DNA of 36,864 nt, taken from positions 1 through 36,864 of the forward strand of contig JACCRY010000209.1 of assembly GCA_013813265.1 (NCBI GenBank), written 5' to 3'. This stretch comes from Parachlamydiaceae bacterium (lineage in GTDB: Bacteria > Chlamydiota > Chlamydiia > Chlamydiales > Parachlamydiaceae). Under the pieces are notes generated by a model. That model did no database searches. It saw only the letters and a list, made by a program, of their open reading frames with translations, and was not told where the DNA came from. A program made the position numbers and the translations under genes. Of the stretch, positions 24,244 through 32,763 are shown piece by piece (position 1 is the first letter of the stretch; each line of letters begins with the position of its first letter).

Positions 24244-27200
24244 ATGTTTTTCAATAAAAAAGATAAAAAAGACCACTCATTTCTTGGCCTTTTAATTTCA
24301 CAATTTTTCGGAGCTTTCAATGATAATGCCTGGAAAGTGATGGTCTTTACCCTCGCTACCAGACCTTTACTTCAGCAATCCGTAGGTGATGCTGAATTCG
24401 AACTTTCATCCCAACTAATGGCAACGGTTTCCCTCCTAATCTTCCTTATCCCGATGATGCTCTTTTCTCTCCCTGCTGGATCACTTGCGGATCGCTATAG
24501 CAAAGGGAAAATTATTCTTGGAACTAAAATTTTAGAAGTTGTGATTATGTGCGGATGCACGCTTTCCTTATATTTTGCCCCGACCGAACTCGTAATCCCT
24601 TTTGTATTATTGGGAATGATGGGATTGCAAAGCGCCCTTTTTAGCCCTTCAAAGTACGGGATCATGCCTGAAATCCTTCCATTAGAAAAACTCTCAAAAG
24701 GCAATGGATTATTAGAAATGTGGTCGATGATTGCAATCATCGCCGGAACAGGCTTGGGGCCTATTTTGCTGATCGCAGATGCAGGTGGAACCCGCCCCGA
24801 CCTGACATGGCTTGGAGCTTTTTGGCTAACAATTCTTTCTATTGCTGGACTTTTTGGTGCCTTTTTTTTAACTACTCCTGCTCCAGCAAAAGTATCCAGC
24901 CGTGGTATGCTTACAACCCTAAAGGATGCATGGGGAGCTATCCAAAAAGATCGAGCTCTTTGGGTGGCGATCATGGGTTCGCTCTGCTATTGGACCATTA
25001 CAAGCTTGCTCGGACAAAATATATTGGTCTATGCAAAATCCCTAGTCAAAGGCTTAGCCAATGGAGAACTTCTTCAAGGTGTTCCACCTGCAAGTTATGG
25101 TATCGGTATCGCTCTCGGGGCGTTGCTTGGAGGAAAATTATCTAACGGACGCATTGAATATGGATTTATTCCTATTGGGGCCATTGGTTTTGCATTAACA
25201 TCCATGCTCCTTGGAATTATACAACCCGATATGATCGGTACAGTCATTATTCTAATTTTTATGGGGATCTCAGCCGGTCTTTTAATTGTCCCCTTACGTG
25301 CGACTGTTCAATGGAAAGCTCCAGAAGATCAAAGAGGATCCATTATTGCCTTAGGAAATATTTTGGATATTGGTGGAATGATTATAGGCTCCCTTATTGC
25401 TGCAGGGACTTCACTTTTAGGATTTGATCTTGGCATGACATTGCTTGCTTCCGCATTTTTAGTTGTCATCGCGACTATTGTTGCGATTAAAGTCTTCCCA
25501 CAATCTCTCATTCGACTTTTCTTCATTATTTTGGCAAAGATTTTTTACAGACTTAAAATTGTTGGCCTTGAAAATGTGCCTAAAGAAGGACCTGTACTGA
25601 TAGCTTCGAACCACCTTTCGCTTGCGGACGCATTATTTGTGCTTGCATCAGTCGACCGTCCGGTACATTTTATGATGAGTGATCAGTATTATAATAAATG
25701 GTTGATCCATCCCATTGCCAAGTTGATGGAGGCCATTCCAATTTCAAGCGGAGCTAACACGCGTCTCATTTTGCAAGGATTACGCAAAGCAGGTGAATAT
25801 TTGGATAAAGGCGAGGTGGTATGTATTTTTCCTGAAGGCCAAATATCGCTAACTGGCATGATGCTACCCTTTAAAAAAGGACTGGAAACAATTCTTCGAG
25901 GTCGAGATTGCCCGATTATCCCTATTCATTTAGATAAGGTTTGGGGCAGCATTTTTTCTTATGAGAATGGACGTTTTTATAAAAAATGGCCTCAAAAGAT
26001 TCCGTATCCCTTAACAGTTTCCTTTGGAAAACCTTTGGAGGCTTCAACAGAGTCCGCAAATATTAGGCAAGTGATTAAAGAGCTTGAAGCTACGGTTGCA
26101 ATTGCTCAAAGGAATGAAAGCGCCCCCATTCACCATCGATTCATTCGATCAGCCCGATTTAGCCCATTTAGCCAAGCGATTGTCGATAGTAACGAAAAAT
26201 GCTCAAATTTCAAAACGCTCACATCCTCTATTGCACTGGCTCGTCAATTGCAAAAAAATACAGGAGATCAAACGGCTATAGGACTCTTGTTGCCCACAAG
26301 CATCCCCGCAATTCTAGTGAACATTGCCATGACGTTATTAGGAAAGACTGCTGTAAATTTGAACTTTACGTCCGGACCATCAGCCCTCGAAAGCGCTATT
26401 AGCCAAGGCAACTTAAAAACAATTGTTACAAGCAGAAAATTTGTCGAAAAATTGAAACTTGAACTTCCTAGACAATGCAACATCCTCTTTTTAGAGGATC
26501 TTTCGACCGCAATCAGCAAGAAGGAAAAGGTCCTTTCATGTCTAATTGCTTTTTTTGCTCCGGTTTCTTCAATAAGCAAGCTTTGCGGAAACGCCTTACC
26601 GATCAAAGGGATTGACCCCCTCTCTATCATTTTTACAAGTGGATCATCAGGTCCTCCAAAAGGTGTTGTATTGAGTCATTTTAACCTCTCTTCCAACGTT
26701 GATGCAGTTTCTCAAGTCATTCCGTACATGGGTAGCAAAGTCAGCATGATGGCAAGCCTGCCTCTATTCCACACTTTCGGATATATGATGATGTGGCTTG
26801 GACTAAACCATAAGATAGGCTTGGTTGTTCACCATAATCCACTTGATTTCAAAATGATCGGTGAACTTGTCAAAAAAAATCAAGTTTCATTGATATTGAC
26901 GACACCAACCTTCTTACGTGGATACATCAAACAGGTTCCGGCTGGTCAGTTTGGCTCTTTAAGATGCGTGTTAACTGGAGCAGAGAAATTATCCAATAGG
27001 CTCGTGGATCAATTCGAAACGCATTTTTGCATACGCCCTATCGAAGGATATGGTGCAACTGAATGTTCTCCTGTCATTGCCACAAGCACCCTCAATATCA
27101 GACAAAATGGAGTCTGTCAGATTGGATATAAAGAAGGCTCAGTAGGCCATCCGCTGCCAGGTGTAGCAGTACGAGTTGTTAATCCTGAAACTTATGAAGA

Positions 27201-27732
27201 ATTGCCGAACGATGCTTTGGGATTGCTCTTAGTCAAAGGTCCAAACATTATGGAAGGTTATCTTGGCCAAGAAAACCTTACAAAGGAAGTGATGCATGAC
27301 GGATGGTATATTACCGGAGACCTTGCCTCAGTCGACGCAGATGGATTTATCACAATTAAAGATAGAATACGGAGAATTTGTAAGATTGGTGGCGAGATGG
27401 TCCCATTAAGTCTTATAGAGGAAGCACTTCATAATGCAGCAGATAATGATGATCGATGCTTTGCTGTAACAGCCGTTGAAGATTCACAGAAAGGTGAATG
27501 CGTGGCTGTCTTGCATACACTTGAAGAATCCCAAATTGAAGAAATTTTGGCAAAACTGTCAGAACAAGGGCTGCCAAAACTTTATCAACCTAAGTTAAGT
27601 CATTTCATCAAAGTAGATGAGCTTCCTATCCTAGCTTCAGGTAAAATTGACTTGCAACAAACTAAAGCAATTGCTTGCAAAGAGCTTAAGGGTAAACAAG
27701 AAGCGCAAATCACTGCTGCTGAATATGGTTAG
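24244..27732 (+). CDS. aas: Bifunctional acyltransferase/acyl-ACP synthetase with MFS transporter domain (Aas)
   Basis: 1162 aa with three domains in order. Residues 1-~415: a major-facilitator membrane domain (LplT-like lysophospholipid flippase; GAFNDNAWKVMVF, LPAGSLADRYSKGK). About 430-640: a PlsC acyltransferase with the HX4D motif NHLSLAD (H457, D462) and FPEGQIS. About 650-1150: an adenylate-forming acyl-ACP synthetase with the P-loop TSGSSGPPKGV (about 798), GYGATECSP, YITGDLASVDADGF and KIGGEMV. It imports 2-acyl-lysophospholipids and reacylates them, useful to an intracellular bacterium that scavenges host lipids. Length fits three-domain Aas proteins. All motifs intact. It is transcribed alone; the HEPN/MNT pair starts 54 bp downstream. 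Confidence 0.93.
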   Translation: MFFNKKDKKDHSFLGLLISQFFGAFNDNAWKVMVFTLATRPLLQQSVGDAEFELSSQLMATVSLLIFLIPMMLFSLPAGSLADRYSKGKIILGTKILEVVIMCGCTLSLYFAPTELVIPFVLLGMMGLQSALFSPSKYGIMPEILPLEKLSKGNGLLEMWSMIAIIAGTGLGPILLIADAGGTRPDLTWLGAFWLTILSIAGLFGAFFLTTPAPAKVSSRGMLTTLKDAWGAIQKDRALWVAIMGSLCYWTITSLLGQNILVYAKSLVKGLANGELLQGVPPASYGIGIALGALLGGKLSNGRIEYGFIPIGAIGFALTSMLLGIIQPDMIGTVIILIFMGISAGLLIVPLRATVQWKAPEDQRGSIIALGNILDIGGMIIGSLIAAGTSLLGFDLGMTLLASAFLVVIATIVAIKVFPQSLIRLFFIILAKIFYRLKIVGLENVPKEGPVLIASNHLSLADALFVLASVDRPVHFMMSDQYYNKWLIHPIAKLMEAIPISSGANTRLILQGLRKAGEYLDKGEVVCIFPEGQISLTGMMLPFKKGLETILRGRDCPIIPIHLDKVWGSIFSYENGRFYKKWPQKIPYPLTVSFGKPLEASTESANIRQVIKELEATVAIAQRNESAPIHHRFIRSARFSPFSQAIVDSNEKCSNFKTLTSSIALARQLQKNTGDQTAIGLLLPTSIPAILVNIAMTLLGKTAVNLNFTSGPSALESAISQGNLKTIVTSRKFVEKLKLELPRQCNILFLEDLSTAISKKEKVLSCLIAFFAPVSSISKLCGNALPIKGIDPLSIIFTSGSSGPPKGVVLSHFNLSSNVDAVSQVIPYMGSKVSMMASLPLFHTFGYMMMWLGLNHKIGLVVHHNPLDFKMIGELVKKNQVSLILTTPTFLRGYIKQVPAGQFGSLRCVLTGAEKLSNRLVDQFETHFCIRPIEGYGATECSPVIATSTLNIRQNGVCQIGYKEGSVGHPLPGVAVRVVNPETYEELPNDALGLLLVKGPNIMEGYLGQENLTKEVMHDGWYITGDLASVDADGFITIKDRIRRICKIGGEMVPLSLIEEALHNAADNDDRCFAVTAVEDSQKGECVAVLHTLEESQIEEILAKLSEQGLPKLYQPKLSHFIKVDELPILASGKIDLQQTKAIACKELKGKQEAQITAAEYG

Positions 27733-27786
27733 AAAAAAGGCTTTACTTACCTGTCCTTTAGATTATAATGCAATAAAGGAATGTAA

Positions 27787-28289
27787 ATGATGGCCTTTGA
27801 TGAACACAAATTGCTTGCCTTACAATCTTTGATTGAACGTTGTGATATTCACGCTTTGCGCCTGCAAACAGCTTGTATGCAGATGACATCCTTCTCGCCC
27901 CTGAAGCCGCAAGACATCGCCACTCTAACGGTTGAACAGCTAAATATAATGAAATGTTGTTGAGTCGCTTCGGCAAGCTGCAGGACACCTTAGGTGCAAA
28001 ATTGTTTCCCTTGCTGTTGCAGTTATTGGAAGGAAATGACGGGACTTTAAGTTTTTTGGACAGATTGCATCATTTGGAAAAGCTCAATCTTTTATCCAAC
28101 GCCAAATGGTGGCTAAAGCTCAGGGATCTACGTAATCATTTAACACATGATTATCCAGAAGAGCCACAAACTATGGCAGAAAATATTAATCAAGCCGTAG
28201 CTGCCTCCGAAGAACTTGTTAAGTATTGGCACAGCTTACGCACAAAAACAATCCAAATTAAAAAGCAATGGCAACAGGAACTGTTGTAA
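27787..28289 (+). pseudogene. HEPN-domain toxin gene, frameshifted
   Basis: Two overlapping frames read as one HEPN protein. The first (27787-27963) gives MMAFDEHKLLALQ... LTVEQLNIMKCC and stops at TGA. The second (open from upstream of 27954 to 28289) continues with YNEMLLSRFGKLQDTLG, the expected continuation. The switch falls in CTAAATATAATGAAATG and corresponds to one missing base. The C-terminal active-site motif RX4HXY is intact (RNHLTHDY). AAGGA six bases before the first ATG supports that start. HEPN proteins of this type are RNases neutralised by AMPylation on the motif tyrosine by a MNT partner, encoded 9 bp downstream. I see no slippery heptamer, so recoding is unlikely; a sequencing error is possible. 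The second frame alone (111 aa from 27954) could still be made. Confidence 0.72.
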
Positions 28290-28298
28290 AGACACACA

Positions 28299-28622
28299 AT
28301 GAATCTTAAAGATATTCGGCTAGAGCCTTTTGAAATAATGGCGATATGTAAAAATTTCAATCAATGTTTTGCTGATGGTGACCATTTATGGATTTTTGGA
28401 TCGCGTGTTAATCCAAATGCACGGGGTGGTGACATTGACTTATATATAGAAACGACCATCAAAGATACAAGTCAAGTTTTTGAAAAAAAAAGTTCCTTTT
28501 TATACACTCTCTACGAAGAAATTGGCCTTCAACGTATTGACGTAATTATTAATTTACCCTGCAGTGATATCCACCTACCCATCTACGATATCGCCAAAGC
28601 TGAAGGTATTCAACTTGTTTAG
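28299..28622 (+). CDS. MNT-type minimal nucleotidyltransferase (antitoxin)
   Basis: 107 aa. The nucleotidyltransferase motif GSRVNPNARGGDIDLYIE gives G34-S35 and D45-x-D47 (GSX9DXD), and a later acidic/basic strand RIDVIINLP completes the fold. Expected to AMPylate the Tyr of the adjacent HEPN protein and so block its RNase activity. It follows the HEPN gene by 9 bp, the normal operon order for this system. No strong ribosome binding site, consistent with coupling. With HEPN frameshifted, it may be a leftover antitoxin. Confidence 0.85.
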   Translation: MNLKDIRLEPFEIMAICKNFNQCFADGDHLWIFGSRVNPNARGGDIDLYIETTIKDTSQVFEKKSSFLYTLYEEIGLQRIDVIINLPCSDIHLPIYDIAKAEGIQLV

Positions 28623-28997
28623 CTGAAGCGTCTCACCTCAGAGTCTGAGCATTTAAGCCGAGCTCATCTGAAAGTTTAGAGGCACTCCCAAGGTCTTTAT
28701 ACAGGTTTCATTCTGGCTCTAGTAAATATTAACCTGTGCACCGATAGTGCACGGTTTAAAACAAAACCGTGCATTGACACTGCAACGGTATCTCTAGTTC
28801 CAAAATGGCTTAGCAAAAGTAGCTCGACATTCAATGTCGAGTTTTAACGTTCGGGTAGAGACGAGCTCTGCTTGATTGAGCCTCCCTATAATCAAGAGTA
28901 ACGATCCAATAAATTTCCATTTAACGAAAAAGCTTATTGATCAAAACTTTAAATTGCGTCATAGATGAGTGCTAAGCGCTAACTTTGAGGAATAATT
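28623..28997. other. Intergenic region with two hairpins
   Basis: No gene. TGCACGGTTT-AAAACA-AAACCGTGCA (28748-28773) is a perfect 10-bp hairpin without a T run; a hairpin repeat copy follows at 28813. The last ~100 bases precede the IDO gene, with GAGGA just before its ATG. Confidence 0.5.
28813..28841 (-). repeat. Hairpin repeat copy, inverted orientation
   Basis: On the minus strand: CTCGACATT-G-AATGTCGAG followed by CTACTTTTGC. Same element as 4391, 18168 and 30593, opposite orientation. Together with the copy at 30593 it brackets the IDO gene and the small broken gene, in inverted orientation. Confidence 0.75.
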
Positions 28998-30119
28998 ATG
29001 GAACAACCGATCTGCTTCTTACCCACCCATGACCCTTTAGATACGCTTCCAGAGGCATTTTCTTTTTGGGAAATTACAGCTAAAAACTTACCAAAACTTT
29101 TAATTGCATCTCAATTTCAAAAAAAACTAAAAGAACTTCCTTCGTTCTCTATTGATAAACTGCGAACTGACTCAGAATATGAAAGATCGATGCAGATTTT
29201 ATCCTTTTTCGGCCATGCCTATGTCTGGGGACAAAAAAATGTTCCTAACGCTATTCCCGAAGTACTGGCAAAGCCATGGTTTGAAGTCGCAAAACATCTT
29301 GGCCGCCCTCCAGTACTGTCTTATGCATCTTATGCCCTAACTAATTGGAAAAGGATCGATCGTACAGGTCCAATAGACCTTGGCAATATCGTGCTAATCC
29401 AAAACTTTCTAGGTGGAATCGATGAAGAATGGTTTATCCTAGTACATGTAGCAATTGAAGCTAAAGCCGGACAAGCCCTTGACTGCTGTGTAGAAGCAAT
29501 CAAAGCTGTCCAAAATGAAGACCAAAAATCGCTCATGCAAACACTTCAAAACCTAAAAACTTCGCTTGAGAATATTTGTGATACTTTGGATCGCATGCCT
29601 GAGCATTGCGATCCATACATATATTACCAAAGGGTTCGTCCTTATATTCATGGATGGAAAAATCATCCCCTTTTTCCAAAAGGTCTAATATACGAAGGGG
29701 TGCAGGAATATAGCGAAAAGCCTCAACAATTTCGAGGAGAAACCGGCGCGCAAAGCTCTATAATCCCCACTCTTGATGGATTACTAGGCATTAAACATGC
29801 GCCTGGCGAACTCTATCAATACTTGCAAGAGATGCGAGAATACATGCCGCCAAAACATCGAGAATTTATTGTATATATTGAAAATACAAGTCAAATTAGA
29901 TCTTATGTACAAGCCAATCGAGAGTTCCACACGATCTACAATGCCTGTGTATCTCTGGTCAACCGTTTTAGAGAAACCCACTTAGGTTATGCAGCAGCCT
30001 ACATCCAAAAACAACATCAGGACAACGCCAAAAACCCAACCTCTGTAGGAACTGGAGGTACGCCATTCATGGATTATCTCAAAAAACATAAGGATGAGAC
30101 GGAATCATTCTTGTTGTAA
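28998..30119 (+). CDS. Indoleamine 2,3-dioxygenase family protein
   Basis: 373 aa, close to vertebrate IDO (about 400). Heme dioxygenase that would open the indole ring of L-tryptophan to N-formylkynurenine. Family landmarks along the whole length: GHAYVWG, PPVLSYASYALTNWKR, RPYIHGWKNHPLFPKGLIYEG, GETGAQSSIIPTLDGLLGI, YMPPKHREFI, and the C-terminal GTGGTPFMDYL. The proximal heme ligand is H328 (RETHLGY). In the distal pocket, at the position I align with Ser167 of human IDO1, there is a His (FILVHVAIE); this is a by-eye alignment. GAGGA before the ATG supports the start. No kynurenine-pathway or trp genes are nearby. A hairpin repeat copy lies on each side of the IDO and following small gene. 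Confidence 0.9.
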   Translation: MEQPICFLPTHDPLDTLPEAFSFWEITAKNLPKLLIASQFQKKLKELPSFSIDKLRTDSEYERSMQILSFFGHAYVWGQKNVPNAIPEVLAKPWFEVAKHLGRPPVLSYASYALTNWKRIDRTGPIDLGNIVLIQNFLGGIDEEWFILVHVAIEAKAGQALDCCVEAIKAVQNEDQKSLMQTLQNLKTSLENICDTLDRMPEHCDPYIYYQRVRPYIHGWKNHPLFPKGLIYEGVQEYSEKPQQFRGETGAQSSIIPTLDGLLGIKHAPGELYQYLQEMREYMPPKHREFIVYIENTSQIRSYVQANREFHTIYNACVSLVNRFRETHLGYAAAYIQKQHQDNAKNPTSVGTGGTPFMDYLKKHKDETESFLL

Positions 30120-30193
30120 TGAGAAATGATTTAAATTTGGTTAAAAATATAGAACAATTTTATGTATAAATTTTCGCCTCGAAAGGAGATTCA

Positions 30194-30526
30194 ATGATTC
30201 GTTTAGAAACTTTTTCTATTCATATGGACTACTTACAAGATAGTGACAACAGGTTCAATCCCGTATCTACGAACTCTCTTGATTTTTAAGAAGAATTAGA
30301 TATTTCAAGCCAAGATGAATCGAGTGAGAAAGATTATTTTGATTCAGAAGAAGCCATTTACTTAGAAAGTGGCAGAGATTTTGAAGCGACTGCAATATGT
30401 TGTAATGTCTACAAAATTGTAGGAATCTTATTGATTGCTAAAGTTGCATTGAATGCAATTTCACATCTTTCATCTCCGTATTTTGAATTCACAAATGTAA
30501 CGGGAAATTACACCAATCAACCATGA
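30194..30526 (+). pseudogene. Small membrane-protein gene with an in-frame stop
   Basis: Begins with AAAGGAG and ATG (MIRLETFSIHMDYLQD), then meets TAA at codon 32 (30287-30289), and continues open in the same frame to TGA at 30524-30526, 110 sense-plus-nonsense codons. The second part is acidic (EELDISSQDESSEKDYFDSE) followed by one hydrophobic segment (VYKIVGILLIAKVALNAIS). One base change would restore a ~110-residue single-pass protein. No family recognised. A nonsense-mutated gene is the simplest reading; sequencing error is the alternative. Confidence 0.5.
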
Positions 30527-30592
30527 TTTAAAATTTCCTTAAATTCATGATTTTTAAGGAAAATCGATTACGTACAATATTTTAAAGCAAAA

Positions 30593-30621
30593 CTCGACAT
30601 TTGTGTGTCGAGCTACTTTTG
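30593..30621 (+). repeat. Hairpin repeat copy
   Basis: CTCGACA-TTTGTG-TGTCGAG followed by CTACTTTTG: a 7-bp stem plus the conserved tail. Same element as 4391, 18168 and 28813. Lies between the broken small gene and the 3' end of the DUF3419 gene. Confidence 0.75.
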
Positions 30622-30682
30622 TAAACTCATTGTAGCTAAAAGTCCAAAGTGTTTATTCGATCAGATGTAAGATTTATCCTAA

Positions 30683-31777
30683 TTACTTTGAAATGGTACC
30701 GGCCATAAAACGATAAACGAAGCAACACTCTTCCGCTTCTAACGAATTTTCGAGATCTGTATTACGACTAAAGGCATGAGAGAGATCATCCGGTATAGGG
30801 TGATCTGACATAAATTGCCGCATTGAGAAACGTGCTCCAGGCCTTGCTGTACGATGTACAGCTCTAAGCAGACGATGAAAATTGTGCTGATCCATGTAAG
30901 AAGCAATATCTGAAAGAGAAAAACAATCAAAATGACTGGATGGGGCATCTTCCAGATAAGCAATAACATCTCTGGACTCCCAAGAAAGCTTGTTTAAGCG
31001 AGGTTTTATCGTTTCTACCCCCTTCTCTGTCAAATAGGGTGGAAATGCCTTTGGATCAACATATCCTCTTAAGATAAGAGAAATGAACGGATTTTTGGAG
31101 GCGAGAGTCGTTTCAAGATTTTGCGTTAATCTCTGACAAATATACTGTCCCGGAGAAATTGTTTTTCCTAAGTGAGAAAAAACTCCAGGATCTTTAAGGA
31201 AAAGTCTCATAATGGGCGAATTAAATAGAAAACTGAAGCTTTTTCGCCAAAAAAAACTATTCCAATGATTTTTTATAAAGTGTTTCTGCTCTTCAAGATC
31301 TTCAAACTCGAAAAGCTTTTTCACCTTATGCCTACGGACAAGCCGGAGTGCAGATGCAAATCGCTTACAAAGCCTCTCAACTGCCCCTTGATAGATAACG
31401 CCTTTGGCAATAATCGGTTCGTGCTTTGTCCAAAATTGCTTTTCATTTTCATTCAAATGTGGAAGAAGGAGCTGTAGTTTAGCAATTCGATGTGTATCCT
31501 CAATCCCGCCTAAAAAGGAAAGATAGTGCTCATAATCAAATTGCTGCATTGCTTGTACTTTCAAAGCAAGCAAATGGTTCTGCGTTTCGTTTAAGTCTAT
31601 AGCGACAATTTCATGACATTCATCTAGCAATAAATGCAAGGGACGGTCTCCACTTGCTGTTATGCAAAGAACACGATCGGTATTTTTACAATCCAATGCT
31701 CTTCTTTCGACTGAAGGATCTTCATTACCAAAACTGTAGCTTAAGCGAGAAAAAAAATGGCGTTTAGAGAGTTTCAT
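30683..31777 (-). CDS. DUF3419 family protein (BtaA-like aminocarboxypropyl transferase)
   Basis: 364 aa. Typical DUF3419/BtaA features: N-terminal FFSRLSYSFGNEDPSVERRAL, the SAM-binding stretch VLCITASGDRPLHLLLDE with the acidic end VAIDLNETQNHLL, and late SLSDIASYMD plus RTARPGARFSMRQF. BtaA transfers the 3-amino-3-carboxypropyl group of SAM to diacylglycerol in betaine-lipid synthesis. No BtaB-like methyltransferase is visible nearby, so the product may differ or the partner may be elsewhere. Probably cytoplasmic or membrane-associated. Its start is 11 bp after the stop of the secreted protein gene, so they form an operon. Confidence 0.8.
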   Translation of the reverse strand: MKLSKRHFFSRLSYSFGNEDPSVERRALDCKNTDRVLCITASGDRPLHLLLDECHEIVAIDLNETQNHLLALKVQAMQQFDYEHYLSFLGGIEDTHRIAKLQLLLPHLNENEKQFWTKHEPIIAKGVIYQGAVERLCKRFASALRLVRRHKVKKLFEFEDLEEQKHFIKNHWNSFFWRKSFSFLFNSPIMRLFLKDPGVFSHLGKTISPGQYICQRLTQNLETTLASKNPFISLILRGYVDPKAFPPYLTEKGVETIKPRLNKLSWESRDVIAYLEDAPSSHFDCFSLSDIASYMDQHNFHRLLRAVHRTARPGARFSMRQFMSDHPIPDDLSHAFSRNTDLENSLEAEECCFVYRFMAGTISK

Positions 31778-31788
31778 AATTGGTATCC

Positions 31789-32526
31789 TTACATATCATA
31801 GCGACCACTGTTTTCAGAACGTGGAATTTCTTTAAAAAGAATATTTACGAATTCCTTCCAGCGCTGCTGTTCTGCATTTAAATAAAGAGCTTTTGAATCT
31901 ATTTTCAAAGATGAGCTAAATTTTTTGATGTGAGGAAGCAAATTATTATGGGACGCCTCTTCCTCCAATCCCATTTTAAGACCTTTAAAAAATTTATCCC
32001 AAACCCAACTACGTCCGTTGAGGTTGTGTATAGCTGCTTTTAATCTTTCTGTAGAAAAAATGAAAGCCAAAAATTTTAAAGGATGTACATGATCCACAGC
32101 TTTACCAGCTTTTTCCAAAGAAGATTTTTCTTTAGCAATTGTCACTAAGGAAGCATTTCCAAGAGTCTCTACAACTTGGCTAATTTTTTTTTTCTCACTT
32201 TCTAATAAAGTAGCAGAAAAATTTCGCATATTACCTTTTGGAGAAATTGCTTTTTTCCCTTCAGCTTTTGGACGTTCCATAAAATCTAAGAAGTATTCAT
32301 TCCTTACGAGGGTTTCCTCTGGATTGATCCAGTTAGCAGATCTTTGTATTTCAATATCAGAATTGATTTTTGAAATGACTTCTGAAAAAGAGCTCTCCGC
32401 TTCAATATCGATAACGAAAATCTCCCCTGAAGGAGTTCTATAAACGACATCATCGCAAAATATAGAAGGGGCGCAATTCACATAAGCAGTGAACAATAGA
32501 ACTGAAATGGTGGCAAAATGTCTCAT
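31789..32526 (-). CDS. Secreted hypothetical protein (245 aa)
   Basis: N-terminal signal peptide (MRHFATISVLLFTAYVNCA, cleavage probably after NCA or shortly beyond), so exported. The mature start VVYRTPSGEIFVIDIEAESS is strand-rich; the rest is helical and lysine-rich. No family recognised. GAGAGG before the ATG supports the start. First gene of a two-gene operon with the BtaA-like enzyme. Confidence 0.7.
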   Translation of the reverse strand: MRHFATISVLLFTAYVNCAPSIFCDDVVYRTPSGEIFVIDIEAESSFSEVISKINSDIEIQRSANWINPEETLVRNEYFLDFMERPKAEGKKAISPKGNMRNFSATLLESEKKKISQVVETLGNASLVTIAKEKSSLEKAGKAVDHVHPLKFLAFIFSTERLKAAIHNLNGRSWVWDKFFKGLKMGLEEEASHNNLLPHIKKFSSSLKIDSKALYLNAEQQRWKEFVNILFKEIPRSENSGRYDM

Positions 32527-32763
32527 TTTTTCCTCTCAAAAATAAAATTTCATCATTACGTGGCTTATAAAATGAACACAAGCAAAATATTTGGCTTCGC
32601 ATAAAGTCAACGAAAAATTAGGAGCTAAATGTTTTAAGGGGCATATAGTCAAGATTTTTCTTCTTTACCAATTTAATTCAAAAAGCTATGAACTGAAATT
32701 TGGTTAAGATATCATAGCCGGATCGATTGCCTTGCTTGAATACTAATTGACAACAGGAAATCC

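Noticed and set aside
27742-27769. Promoter TTTACT-16-TATAAT before the HEPN gene
   Set aside because: The implied transcript start would fall on the ribosome binding site at 27776, leaving almost no leader, so I do not call it.
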